Source of the DNA: Halarcobacter ebronensis
GTDB taxonomy: Bacteria > Campylobacterota > Campylobacteria > Campylobacterales > Arcobacteraceae
Assembly (NCBI RefSeq): GCF_013201825.1
Contig: NZ_CP053836.1
Location: 186,001 to 250,000 of the forward strand
Length of the DNA: 64,000 bases
Reading direction: 5' to 3'
This document shows positions 17,079 to 25,269 of the stretch, piece by piece. How positions within the stretch are numbered: position 1 is the stretch's first letter; each line of letters opens with the position of its first letter. Under the pieces are notes generated by a model. The model worked only from the letters and a program-made list of their open reading frames with translations. It was not told where the DNA came from and did not search any database. The position numbers and the translations under genes were made by a program.

Positions 17079-17429
17079 TGATTATAAAATATTGGCTAGG
17101 GTTATAAAACCCTAACTTACACTTCCGCTAAAGTTGCCTTTAATTAATCGTTAAAGGTTAATTGATGTGAGATAAAGTGATATATTTGTACCGCAAATAC
17201 AAATATATACTAGTCGGTTAAAAGCTTTATCTCTTTTTCTAAAAACAATTATTACCAATATAACCTTAAATAGTTCTATTGTTGAAATAGTATATTTATT
17301 AATTATTAAATAGCCAAATTAAACTATATTAGTCTAAATTAAATTATTTTTATTTAAATGAGACACTTGAGAGACATTGTTTTGATACTATTTTAATTTT
17401 AAAGAACTTATAGAAAGATAGAGTTAATA
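17079..17429 (+). other. Structured non-coding region with nested inverted repeats
   Basis: No convincing gene is seen here. A stem-loop TAGGGTT/AACCCTA at 17097-17114 follows the phosphatase stop and may terminate it. CCTTTAA/TTAAAGG pairs at 17137-17157. A larger nested structure follows: GAGATAAAG at 17169 pairs with CTTTATCTC at 17225, enclosing ATATATTTGT (17180) paired with ACAAATATAT (17199) around loop ACCGCAAAT. The rest, to 17429, is A/T-rich without clear features. Confidence 0.55.
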
Positions 17430-17533
17430 ATGGAAAAATTTAAAATGAGTATATAGATAATGTGATAAATGAATTAAGAAAGAGAATAAATAATAAAATA
17501 TATACTTATTCAGTTTTAGCTCCCAAAGGTTAA
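17430..17533 (+). pseudogene. Frameshifted small ORF upstream of the PIN-domain gene
   Basis: An ATG at 17430 reads MEKFKMSI and stops at 17456. In another frame the sequence continues as DNVINELRKRINNK and ends SVLAPKG at a stop at 17533, 4 bp before the next ATG. Joined, it would be a basic 33-35 residue protein in the place of an antitoxin for the PIN protein. That role is a guess; the frameshift reading is based only on coding appearance. Confidence 0.35.
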
Positions 17534-17537
17534 AGAT

Positions 17538-18506
17538 ATGAAAAACATAATATGTGATAGTAATGTGTGGTATGATATATTAAGTGGTAATTCAAATATA
17601 TTAAATACATTAAAAGCAACAGGTGGAAAATTATGTGTAACGCCAATTAATATTTTAGAAATAGCATCAAAAGTAGATTCAAATAATTTCAACTATAGAC
17701 AAAATGTGGCAAAAGCAATTATGGATTATGCCGATAGATATTTAATGTCTAATGAAGTATATCTAGCTAGATATTGGGGTTTTAAAGTTAATGATGAAGT
17801 GCATTGGAAAGAGGCCGTATTAACTTTATTAAGAGCACCATCTTATAATGATTTAGTTAATGGATATATTGATCCAATTGATAATGTAAAAAGAAAACAA
17901 GATTTAAAACTTCTTGAATCTTGGAGAGAATATCATTATAAGGATTTTAATACAGGTATTATTAATGCTATACAAAGTATTCATCCTAAATACATGGAAA
18001 GAAAAGCAGATGGAAATTTAAAAAAACATAAAAAATCAAAAAATTTATTTGAGGTTAAAGAAGAAGACATTGGTGCTTCAATACTTGCATGTTATGAAAG
18101 AGCAAAAGTTGTGGCAAAGGATAATAGAATTAAAGAATTATCCAAATATAAAGATAAAGTTTTATTCATTGAAGAAGGTAACTATTTAGAGGTATTAAAA
18201 AATAAAATGGAAGACATCACAGAAGAAACATTTATTTATTTTGATCCACCATATGTCAATAAAGCAAAAAATCTTTATAATTTTTATTTTATGGAAAATG
18301 ATCATATTATTTTAAGAGATTATATAAAAAAACTAAAAAGTAATTGGCTTCTCAGCTATGATTATGATACTTCAATTGAAAACTTATATAAAGATTCAAA
18401 AATTTTTCAAAAAGGATGCTTTGAAGTCACTTATACTATTTCTGAATCAAAAAGAAATAAAATTAAAGAATTTTTAGCAAGTAATATTAATCTTTCGGAT
18501 TTGTAA
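17538..18506 (+). CDS. Chimera: PIN-like N-terminus fused to C-terminal half of a D12 adenine methyltransferase
   Basis: Residues 1 to about 190 begin IICDSNVWYDI with Asp7 and contain NILEIAS with Glu41, typical of PIN-domain nucleases. From about residue 195 the sequence changes to a Dam/D12-type N6-adenine methyltransferase: NRIKELSKYKDKVLF, catalytic DPPY at 236-239, then NKAKNLYNFYF, HIILRDYIKKL and WLLSYD. The SAM-binding FxGxG motif I and the target-recognition region, which should precede DPPY, are absent, so methyltransferase activity is unlikely. The fusion probably arose by deletion between two genes. It is 322 aa in one open frame. Confidence 0.65.
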   Translation: MKNIICDSNVWYDILSGNSNILNTLKATGGKLCVTPINILEIASKVDSNNFNYRQNVAKAIMDYADRYLMSNEVYLARYWGFKVNDEVHWKEAVLTLLRAPSYNDLVNGYIDPIDNVKRKQDLKLLESWREYHYKDFNTGIINAIQSIHPKYMERKADGNLKKHKKSKNLFEVKEEDIGASILACYERAKVVAKDNRIKELSKYKDKVLFIEEGNYLEVLKNKMEDITEETFIYFDPPYVNKAKNLYNFYFMENDHIILRDYIKKLKSNWLLSYDYDTSIENLYKDSKIFQKGCFEVTYTISESKRNKIKEFLASNINLSDL

Positions 18507-18527
18507 ATTAGTTATAATATTAGCTTT

Positions 18528-19661
18528 TCATTTGATTTTTTTAAAAATCAAATCCACCATATCCCTACCACTATCAGGAGATAATTTAGCATATCGCAAA
18601 GTCATATTTATATCTCTATGGTTCATTAACTTTTGAATAGTATAAATTGGAGTTCCTTTTATTGCAAGATTACTTGCGAAACTATGCCTAAAAGTATGTA
18701 TTACAACTCTATTTTTTGAATCTTTTACATCTAACCCATCATTAAATAATCTATCAAGTATGGGTTTTAATCGTTTTTGAATTTGACTAATTGAAATAGG
18801 TTTGTTATTGATCTGCAGTATATTATCGTTAGCTTTTAAGGTACTAATATGATCTTTTAGTATGGTAACCATATCAGTAGTTATAAAACCTTTGTATGTA
18901 CTCTTATTTTTAAAGTCTGTAAGGGTTATAGTTCTATTATTTAGATCTATATGCTTTTTTTGTATATTGATTATTGTTGTAGCTCTACCACCAGTTGAAA
19001 GTGATAGTAAGCAAAATAAATAGAGCAGTTTATTGTCTTTAACTTCATTAATTAAAGTTTTTATCTCTTCTGTACTTAAAAACCTTTCTCTTTTATTATC
19101 AATTTTTAGTTTTTTTAGATTTAGTATAGAGTTAGTACCTTTATACAGTTCTTTAGTTATTGCATAGTTAAAAATAGTACCTAAAAGAGTAGTTATATGG
19201 TTTACTGTTTTGGGAGCTAGAGTTTTAAGTTTTTCATGTTGCAGCTTTTCTATATCTTGAATAGAAATTGTATATAAAAGCTTATGATCAAAAAAAGGTT
19301 TTAAGTGAGTATCATATCTATATTTCTCATTTTGATTACTTCTAGCACTATTATGGACTTCTCTATATTCAAAATACTTTGTTGCTACTTGACCTAGTGT
19401 TAGCTTAGATTTTGTTTGTCTATTTGCAATTTTAGGCAGTTCTTCTCCATGTCTAATTTTATGTAATATTTCATTTCTTTTTGCATTACAAAGATTAACA
19501 TTATATCCCTCTGATAGTTTTCCTACTCTAAGTTCTCTATCTTTTAAAAATTCATCTTTATATCTAATATAAAATGTTTTGTCAGCTCTTCCATTAGTTG
19601 TAGTCTCAATATAAAAAACACCTGCATATTTTGTTTTTTGTCGTTTATATGTTCTACCCAT
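18528..19661 (-). CDS. Tyrosine recombinase (integrase) of the element
   Basis: The enzyme catalyses site-specific integration and excision at the tRNA-Arg att sites. It has an N-terminal DUF4102-like/arm-binding part, a SAM-like core-binding domain (about residues 85-180) and a catalytic domain. The catalytic residues are R226 (STGGRATT), H322 and R325 (HTFRHSFAS), H348 (LMNHRD) and nucleophile Y357 (LRYAKL). I chose the ATG at 19661 because AAAGGG lies 5 nt upstream. An upstream ATG at 19682 would add MGNKRVK without a ribosome site. It is read away from attR, 160 bp from it. Confidence 0.95.
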   Translation of the reverse strand: MGRTYKRQKTKYAGVFYIETTTNGRADKTFYIRYKDEFLKDRELRVGKLSEGYNVNLCNAKRNEILHKIRHGEELPKIANRQTKSKLTLGQVATKYFEYREVHNSARSNQNEKYRYDTHLKPFFDHKLLYTISIQDIEKLQHEKLKTLAPKTVNHITTLLGTIFNYAITKELYKGTNSILNLKKLKIDNKRERFLSTEEIKTLINEVKDNKLLYLFCLLSLSTGGRATTIINIQKKHIDLNNRTITLTDFKNKSTYKGFITTDMVTILKDHISTLKANDNILQINNKPISISQIQKRLKPILDRLFNDGLDVKDSKNRVVIHTFRHSFASNLAIKGTPIYTIQKLMNHRDINMTLRYAKLSPDSGRDMVDLIFKKIK

Positions 19662-19717
19662 TTTTACCCTTTTATTTCCCATACAAAATGACTATATATG
19701 AGATAAATTATAGTTGA

Positions 19718-19801
19718 ATGATATAAGATTAAATATTTGTAATTACTTTAAAAAGCCTATGATATAAGACTTTGAGCTAATTTGATAAACGATGATATAA
19801 G
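19718..19801 (+). repeat. Three direct repeats ATGATATAAG beside attR
   Basis: Identical 10-bp copies start at 19718, 19759 and 19792, between the integrase gene and attR. Short direct repeats in this position are typical arm-type sites for the integrase or sites for its directionality factor. They also lie in the integrase promoter region. Confidence 0.6.
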
Positions 19802-19823
19802 TTGATATATTTATGGCTTGTTA

Positions 19824-19870
19824 TTTCGGCCCCGGTGGTTGTGGGTTCGAATCCTACCAGGCGTGCCATT
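19824..19870 (+). repeat. attR: second 47-bp copy of the tRNA-Arg 3' part
   Basis: These 47 bases equal 7900-7946. There is no tRNA 5' half upstream, so it is not a functional tRNA gene but the right attachment site left by integration. Confidence 0.93.
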
Positions 19871-19956
19871 TTTATTGTACCTACCTAAAATACGAATTTT
19901 CAAAGTTTTTAAATTTTAATTGTTCCAATTTTGTGCTAAATTTTTTTATAAAAATC

Positions 19957-19985
19957 TTGACAATATTTAGATATCTAACTATAAT
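19957..19985 (+). promoter_or_regulatory. Consensus promoter with MarR operator in its spacer
   Basis: TTGACA at 19957 and TATAAT at 19980 are both perfect and 17 bp apart. The spacer contains the palindrome TTAGATATCTAA (19967-19978). The MarR start codon is 6 nt after the -10, so the mRNA should be leaderless, and no Shine-Dalgarno is present. The same palindrome precedes the cupin gene, indicating autoregulation by this MarR protein. Confidence 0.8.
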
Positions 19986-19991
19986 TCCAAT

Positions 19992-20420
19992 ATGAATCAT
20001 AGAAAAATAGTTTCACTTTCTAGTAAATTAAGTGACAAGGCAAACAAATTTATCATATCAGAATTAAAACAAAATGGGCTTAGTGATATTGCTCCTAGTC
20101 ATGGGGATATCTTAGCTATTCTTTTTGATGGGAAAGCATATGAGATGGGTGAGATTGCTAAAAAGATATATAAAACAAATGCAACAGTCTCAGTTCTTGT
20201 AGAAAAGCTTGTAAAAGCGGGATATATAGACAAAATCAAATGCGATGAAGATGCAAGAATATCAAGAGTCTCTTTAACTTCTAAAGGGTTTGATTTAAAA
20301 GAGATTGTTGACCTGATTTCTGTTAAGCTTAATAATAAAGTTTGTAAAGGTCTTAGTGAATCAGAAGCCATGCTTTTAGAAATTTTATTAGAAAAATCTA
20401 TAGAGAGTTTTGATAAGTAG
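19992..20420 (+). CDS. MarR-family transcriptional regulator
   Basis: The 142-aa protein has the MarR winged helix: YEMGEIAKKIYKTNATVSVLVEKLVKAGYIDKI (about residues 53-85), then a wing with DARISRVSLTSKG. It would bind as a dimer to palindromic DNA and release on ligand or redox cue. It lies outside the mobile element, 121 bp after attR, and probably controls itself and the cupin gene downstream through the shared TTAGATATCTAA site. No cysteine-based sensing motif is obvious. Confidence 0.88.
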   Translation: MNHRKIVSLSSKLSDKANKFIISELKQNGLSDIAPSHGDILAILFDGKAYEMGEIAKKIYKTNATVSVLVEKLVKAGYIDKIKCDEDARISRVSLTSKGFDLKEIVDLISVKLNNKVCKGLSESEAMLLEILLEKSIESFDK

Positions 20421-20454
20421 TTAATTAAAAAAAAGTGAAAAAATTTTATTCTAT

Positions 20455-20472
20455 TATTTAGATATCTAAATA
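20455..20472 (+). promoter_or_regulatory. MarR operator before the cupin gene
   Basis: TATTTAGATATCTAAATA is an 18-bp perfect palindrome ending 18 bp before the cupin ATG. Its 12-bp core is identical to the site in the marR promoter. Confidence 0.75.
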
Positions 20473-20490
20473 TTTATAAAGGATTAGAAA

Positions 20491-20877
20491 ATGAAAAGTT
20501 ATGAGTTAGTATCATTTGGGAATGAGTTAGAGTCAGGGAGAGTTGAGCTTCATGATAAATTGAACTTAACAGGAGCAGAAGTATCTTTTAATAATCTTCC
20601 AAAGGGTGTAAGTGTACCTTTTGTACATAAACACAAAGAGAATGAAGAGATTTATGTGGTATTAGAAGGAAAAGGATTTTTATACATAGATAAAGAAGAA
20701 ATTGAGATTAAAAAAGGTGATGCTTTTAGGATTGATCCAAATGGTGCAAGATGCATAAAAGCTAGCGATGAATCATCTTTATACTTTTTTTGTGTACAAG
20801 CAAAAGTAGGAAGTTTAAAACAGTTCACAAGAACTGATGGATTACCATGTGAGGATGAAAAACCATCATGGCTTTAA
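20491..20877 (+). CDS. Cupin-fold protein
   Basis: The 128-aa protein is a single cupin barrel. Motif 1 is visible as VPFVHKHKENEEIYVVLEGKG (His-Lys-His with a later Glu, metal ligands), and motif 2 is less strict, around DAFRIDPNGARC. It may be a small dioxygenase, isomerase or sensor; the substrate is unknown. It is the apparent target of the MarR regulator just upstream. AAAGGA precedes the ATG. Confidence 0.82.
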   Translation: MKSYELVSFGNELESGRVELHDKLNLTGAEVSFNNLPKGVSVPFVHKHKENEEIYVVLEGKGFLYIDKEEIEIKKGDAFRIDPNGARCIKASDESSLYFFCVQAKVGSLKQFTRTDGLPCEDEKPSWL

Positions 20878-20880
20878 AAT

Positions 20881-20909
20881 AGACGTAGGAGAAAACTCTC
20901 CATACGTCT
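20881..20909. terminator. Bidirectional stem-loop between cupin gene and hsp20
   Basis: AGACGTA-GGAGA and TCTCC-ATACGTCT pair around a 4-nt loop between two convergent genes. It includes the end of the hsp20 stop codon region. Confidence 0.6.
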
Positions 20910-21453
20910 AAGAGATAGTTATTTTCTTAATATCTTTTTTTTCAATTTGTAGTTTTGGTATCTCAATTGAAAGAACACCATCTTTAAATGATGAGGTAAT
21001 CTCTTCAACATTTGCATTATTAGGAAGATTTAGGACTCTTTTAAAAGAACCATAAACTCTCTCAACTGCATAGAAATCATGTTCTTTTTTGTGTGATTCT
21101 TGTTTTTTTTCACCTTCAACTATTAGCATATCATTTTCAATATGTATATTAATATCTTTTTTTTCAACACCAGGTAACTCTATTTGAATAAGATATTTTT
21201 CATCTTTAGATGAAATGTCTAAAAAAGGTTTTAGCATAGTTGTTCCAAAACTATTATTTTGAGATGGTTGAAATAGTGATGAAAGATTTCTATGAAAACT
21301 GTTAAAGAGCTCATCTAATTCATGATGTAAAGTTAAATGATGACGACTTGGAATTTTTGTTTCAAGAGTAGTTTTATTTTCTGGAATAATATTTACATTT
21401 GCTGATTGTTCGTTTTTAAACCAATTCCATGGAGCCAATTTAGATAAATTCAT
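20908..21453 (-). CDS. Hsp20/alpha-crystallin small heat-shock protein
   Basis: This 181-aa ATP-independent holdase carries an N-terminal arm of about 75 residues. An alpha-crystallin domain follows (about 80-170: FLDISSKDEKYLIQIELPGVEKKD, then GSFKRVLNLPNNA, then SFKDGVLSIEIPK). A short C-terminal extension ends the protein. The conserved ELPGV and GVLSIEIPK elements are intact. A strong AGGAGGTAA precedes the ATG. A CIRCE-type inverted repeat upstream points to control by the HrcA repressor. Confidence 0.94.
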   Translation of the reverse strand: MNLSKLAPWNWFKNEQSANVNIIPENKTTLETKIPSRHHLTLHHELDELFNSFHRNLSSLFQPSQNNSFGTTMLKPFLDISSKDEKYLIQIELPGVEKKDINIHIENDMLIVEGEKKQESHKKEHDFYAVERVYGSFKRVLNLPNNANVEEITSSFKDGVLSIEIPKLQIEKKDIKKITIS

Positions 21454-21501
21454 AATTATTACCTCCTGTATATAATTAAAGAAATAATTATAGCACCAAC
21501 A

Positions 21502-21528
21502 CTAGCACTTGTCAATAATAAGTGCTAA
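21502..21528 (-). promoter_or_regulatory. CIRCE element (HrcA operator)
   Basis: TAGCACTT, a 9-nt spacer and AAGTGCTA match the CIRCE consensus (TTAGCACTC-N9-GAGTGCTAA) with one changed base per arm. It lies about 50 bp upstream of hsp20. Confidence 0.88.
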
Positions 21529-21551
21529 AAATAGATAGAATTTTATTATTT

Positions 21552-23522
21552 TTATTTATTATGAATAGGAACAATAATTACAAATTTTGCGCCAGTATAC
21601 TTTTTATCATCAACAGTATAGGTCTCATTATTAGCATAGATATAGCCATGAAGGTGTTTTACAATAATTTGATAGGTCATATAAAGACCAATTCCAGTCC
21701 CTTGTGTTTGATGTTTAGTTGTAAAATAGGCATCAAATATTTTATCAATTATATTAGAAGATATTCCCCCTGCATTATCTTTTATTCTTATATAAAGATA
21801 ATCTTTATTATTTTCTAATTGAAAGTTTTGATTTTTGATAATAAGATGATTGCTATTTTGCCTATTAATAGAGATAAATATTTTTCTATTATCTTTATTA
21901 TTATCCAAATCTTTTAGGGCATCAACAGAATTATTGATTATATTTATTAGTGCTTGAATCAACTCATTTTCATAGGTTTCAAACTCAAACTCTTCAAGTT
22001 CAGTTTCAAGTTCAATATTATGATTTTTTAATCTTCCTTCTATAAGCTTAATTGCTTTTTCATACATTGTTTTGCTATTTACAACAATCTCTTCTTTATT
22101 AGGATTAAAAAAACTCCTAAAATCATCAATTGTTTTTGATAGATATTGTGTTGAATCCAATATGGCATCAATTGAGGCTATTTTTGATTTTTCAGTTGAA
22201 ATTCCTAGTTCATCTTGAAGTTTCATTCCACTAGCAGCTGTGCTAATTAGATTTAACGGTTGTCTCCACTGATGGGCAATATTACCTATCATCTCTCCCA
22301 TAGAAGCCATTTTTGATTGCTGATATAAGATTATATCTTTATTTCTATTTGCTTGTAACTCTTTTTCAATTTGTAACTTATATTCATCAAAAAATTTATT
22401 TAAAATTTTTGAAATATATAGTGCTATAAAAATAAGTATAATTGAAAGAAATAAACTAATTAAAACGATTCTTTTATAGGTTGAATTATTTATTTTTTCC
22501 AATTCTATTGATTTTTTTTCCAAATAATCATACATATCTTTTGTATAAAATCCTGAGGCAATTGCCCATTTCCAGTCTGATAATCCTAATACATAGGTAA
22601 TTTTTTCAGCTGGTTTATTTGTTGCAGGCATAATTGTGCCAACATATGAAACATAACCTGGACCTTTTTTAGCTTGTTCTATAATTGTTTTTGTAATATA
22701 AACACCATTGCTATCTTTTAAATCAATTCGATTTTGACCCACATAAGATCTTTTCACATGGGCCAATTGTTTCCCTTCATAATCAAAAACAAAAACATAA
22801 CCATTCTCTCCAAAAGTGACATTTTGAATATATTCAAGAATTTTATTTTTTGTATATTCTTCAAAATCTGAACGGTACTCAGCTGTTCCAATAAAAATAT
22901 TTAGGGGTTTAAAAAGTCTGTAAAAGGCAACTTTTTCATATTTTTGTTTTGTGTCTTTTGGTTTGTACCACTCTATTTTTGTAAAAGTTTTATCCTCTTT
23001 TTTTAGAATATTTATTACTGTTTTAAGAGTATTTATTGTATTTGATTCTGTCTTTTTGAAGATATTAATCCCTTCATAGTTGGAATTAATTGGATGCATA
23101 ACAATATCCCCATTCATTCCTGTAAGAGTAAAATAACCTCTATTATCATTAAATCTTACACCCCTTAAAGATTCTTTTACAATTTGTAAAAGCTCTTCTT
23201 CTCTTTTATTTGGAAATTTTTTATAAATATTATCTATTGTTAAATAAGCCTCATTGACTCTTTGTTCTAGACTCTGCCTCAATTGAATTTCAAGAGTAAC
23301 CCTCTCTTTATTTATTAAATCAAGAATTTTTTCCACATGAAGTTTTATATCTTGTTTATTTGTTTTTATATAGTTCTCTTTATAAAACTCCAAATCTTTT
23401 TTTAGATTACTTTCATTTTGATAATAAACTAAAGAGTTTACAATGATGGCAACAATAACAATAATAATAATTGGGGAGTATTTTACAAAAGATAAGAGTT
23501 CTCTCTCATTTTTAATAAACAT
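21552..23522 (-). CDS. Membrane sensor histidine kinase with tandem Cache domains
   Basis: The kinase is 656 aa from the ATG at 23522. A TM helix (about residues 13-31) precedes an extracytoplasmic region with two sCache_2-type domains (GYFTLTGMNGDIVMHP near 130, GYVFVFDYEGKQLAH near 245). A second TM helix (about 355-375), a short coiled coil and the catalytic core follow. The H-box is IGNIAHQWRQPLN; the N, G1 and G2 boxes are NIINNSVDAL, DNAGGI and GTGIGLYM. The start overlaps the upstream lipoprotein stop (TGATG). No partner response regulator is adjacent, so the output is unknown. Confidence 0.92.
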   Translation of the reverse strand: MFIKNERELLSFVKYSPIIIIVIVAIIVNSLVYYQNESNLKKDLEFYKENYIKTNKQDIKLHVEKILDLINKERVTLEIQLRQSLEQRVNEAYLTIDNIYKKFPNKREEELLQIVKESLRGVRFNDNRGYFTLTGMNGDIVMHPINSNYEGINIFKKTESNTINTLKTVINILKKEDKTFTKIEWYKPKDTKQKYEKVAFYRLFKPLNIFIGTAEYRSDFEEYTKNKILEYIQNVTFGENGYVFVFDYEGKQLAHVKRSYVGQNRIDLKDSNGVYITKTIIEQAKKGPGYVSYVGTIMPATNKPAEKITYVLGLSDWKWAIASGFYTKDMYDYLEKKSIELEKINNSTYKRIVLISLFLSIILIFIALYISKILNKFFDEYKLQIEKELQANRNKDIILYQQSKMASMGEMIGNIAHQWRQPLNLISTAASGMKLQDELGISTEKSKIASIDAILDSTQYLSKTIDDFRSFFNPNKEEIVVNSKTMYEKAIKLIEGRLKNHNIELETELEEFEFETYENELIQALINIINNSVDALKDLDNNKDNRKIFISINRQNSNHLIIKNQNFQLENNKDYLYIRIKDNAGGISSNIIDKIFDAYFTTKHQTQGTGIGLYMTYQIIVKHLHGYIYANNETYTVDDKKYTGAKFVIIVPIHNK

Positions 23523-24085
23523 CAATCTTCTAAAACCTTTAATAACTCTTCATAAGCTCTATTTGATAAGATATTTTCATATAGATTTACATCTACTTTA
23601 AAAAGTTGTTTACTCTCATATTGAAGCTCACTGGCAACTTTTGAATAATCAACTCTGATTTGCGTATATAAGTTTTCTGAATCTTTCCAAAATCCGTCAA
23701 TTTTACTAGCTTTCATAGAGCTAATAGCAACTTGTTTTGCTGCTTTTTTTAAATCATTTTCAAAGATTGAACTCTCTTTTGTTTTTTCTAAATACTCTTT
23801 GTAGATAGCTAGTGTTTTTACATAGATTTTTCTTGATAGATTGTTTCCTGCAATAATTAAGGCTTTTCTTTTTAAAATCTTTTCATCTTCATTTTTTAGA
23901 ATTTTTGAAATTCCCATTGCGTAAATAGTACCATCTTTATTTGGTTCTTCTAACCATAAAGGTGCATCATCTGGTATTTCAATTTGTTTCAATCCATTCT
24001 CTGTTGAATCAGAAAATGGATTTATAGATGAAAAACAACCACTAAATTGTAGTAAAAAAATTGATAGGAAAAGAACTCTTAGCAT
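23522..24085 (-). CDS. LPP20-family lipoprotein
   Basis: The 187-aa protein has a lipoprotein signal (LSIFLLQFSGC, lipid on Cys17) and the LPP20-type core APLWLEEPNKDGTIYAMGIS, in which a short Trp-containing strand leads into the domain. Such proteins are outer-membrane or periplasm-facing lipoproteins known from Helicobacter. It overlaps the histidine kinase start by one base and follows purT by 5 bp, so all are in one operon. It might be functionally linked to the kinase as a surface component, which is inference. Confidence 0.8.
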   Translation of the reverse strand: MLRVLFLSIFLLQFSGCFSSINPFSDSTENGLKQIEIPDDAPLWLEEPNKDGTIYAMGISKILKNEDEKILKRKALIIAGNNLSRKIYVKTLAIYKEYLEKTKESSIFENDLKKAAKQVAISSMKASKIDGFWKDSENLYTQIRVDYSKVASELQYESKQLFKVDVNLYENILSNRAYEELLKVLED

Positions 24086-24090
24086 AAATT

Positions 24091-25260
24091 TTAATAATCT
24101 GAAAATTTTTTTATTAACTCTTTAGCTTTGTCAAGGGCATTTTTACTTGAAGATTTATCAAAAGTAAGTGCAACCGCCATTCTTCTTCCCTCATGTGATT
24201 GAGGTTTACCAAAAACTCTAATAAAACTATCTTTTGTAAATACAGAATCATCAACTTCAATAACAGGATTAAAAGTATCAGCTTTTGCTTTATATGCAGC
24301 ACTTGCCCCACATCCATAATCAATATAATCAAGTGGAAGACCTAATACTGCTCTTACATGAAGTGCAAATTCACTTTGAGATTGCGTTATCATAGTAACC
24401 ATTCCCGTATCATGCGGTCTTGGGCTTACTTCACTAAAATATACTTCGTCACCTCTAATAAATAGCTCAACCCCAAAAATACCTCTACCACCTAAACCAT
24501 CAGTTACAGTTTTAGCTATCTTTTTTGCTTTCTCTTTTGCAATCTCTGTCATCTCCATTGGTTGCCAAGAGAAGATGTAGTCACCATTTTTTTGGATATG
24601 TCCAATTGGTTCACAAAATACTGTTTGAGTCTCATTTCTAGCTGTTAACATTGTAATCTCATAATCAAAAGTGATAAACTCTTCAACTATAAGTTCACTT
24701 GCATCTCCTCTTGCCTCTTTCGCAAGTTCCCAAGACTCTACTAAATCTGATTCATTTCTTGCAATGCTTTGACCATGTCCAGATGAACTCATAACTGGTT
24801 TAATAACACAAGGGAATCCTATCTCTCTTGCAGCTATTTCAAGCTCATCTAAGCTCTTTACAAATTTGTAAGCACTTGTTGGAAGATTTAATGTTTCAGC
24901 AGCAAACTCTCTTATGTTTTTTCTATTCATTGTTTTATTAACTGCTTCGGCATTTGGAATTACATGAAATCCCTCTTTTTCGGCCTCGAATAGAGCCTGA
25001 ATATTTATAGCTTCTACTTCAGGTAAGATATAATCAGGTTTCTCTTTTCTAATTACATCTAAGATCTCTTCTTTATTTTTCATATTTATTGTATAAGCTC
25101 TGTTTGCAACTAGATGTGCAGGTGCATTATTATATGAATCTACAGCAATTGTCTCAATACCTAATCTTTGAGCCTCAATTATTACCTCTTTTCCTAATTC
25201 TCCGCTTCCTAAAAGCATAATTTTTGTTGAATTAGATTTTAATGGTGCAGCAAATTTCAT
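24091..25260 (-). CDS. purT: Formate-dependent phosphoribosylglycinamide formyltransferase PurT
   Basis: PurT makes formyl-GAR from GAR, formate and ATP in purine synthesis, avoiding formyl-tetrahydrofolate. The 389-aa protein has the N-terminal pre-ATP-grasp motif [11 protein letters not shown], the ATP-grasp segment [17 protein letters not shown] (about residues 150-166) and [13 protein letters not shown] near 285. Length agrees with the family. A purM gene is 3 kb away, on the other strand. Confidence 0.95.
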   Translation of the reverse strand: MKFAAPLKSNSTKIMLLGSGELGKEVIIEAQRLGIETIAVDSYNNAPAHLVANRAYTINMKNKEEILDVIRKEKPDYILPEVEAINIQALFEAEKEGFHVIPNAEAVNKTMNRKNIREFAAETLNLPTSAYKFVKSLDELEIAAREIGFPCVIKPVMSSSGHGQSIARNESDLVESWELAKEARGDASELIVEEFITFDYEITMLTARNETQTVFCEPIGHIQKNGDYIFSWQPMEMTEIAKEKAKKIAKTVTDGLGGRGIFGVELFIRGDEVYFSEVSPRPHDTGMVTMITQSQSEFALHVRAVLGLPLDYIDYGCGASAAYKAKADTFNPVIEVDDSVFTKDSFIRVFGKPQSHEGRRMAVALTFDKSSSKNALDKAKELIKKFSDY

Positions 25261-25269
25261 TGTTTACCT

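Larger units (their letters stand above)
7900..19870 (+). mobile_element. Integrative mobilizable element of about 11.9 kb in tRNA-Arg(TCG)
   Basis: The element is delimited by 47-bp direct repeats and carries an integrase next to attR. Inside are a divergent regulator/HTH control region, a replication-type winged-helix protein, an AlpA-like protein, three membrane proteins, a palindrome-rich spacer, a MobV-like relaxase with a small partner, a PPP-family phosphatase and a PIN/methyltransferase chimera. No VirB4- or VirD4-type ATPase is present, so it should need a helper conjugation system. It could be excised to leave an intact tRNA gene. Fewer annotated functions than its neighbours and clustered unknown genes support foreign origin. 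Confidence 0.9.

Noticed and set aside
19824-19870. Second tRNA-Arg gene at the right end of the element
   Set aside because: Only the 3' part from the anticodon loop onward is present; there is no acceptor 5' strand or D-arm, so it is attR.
19992-20877. MarR and cupin genes as cargo of the mobile element
   Set aside because: They lie to the right of attR, so they belong to the chromosome even though they border the insertion.
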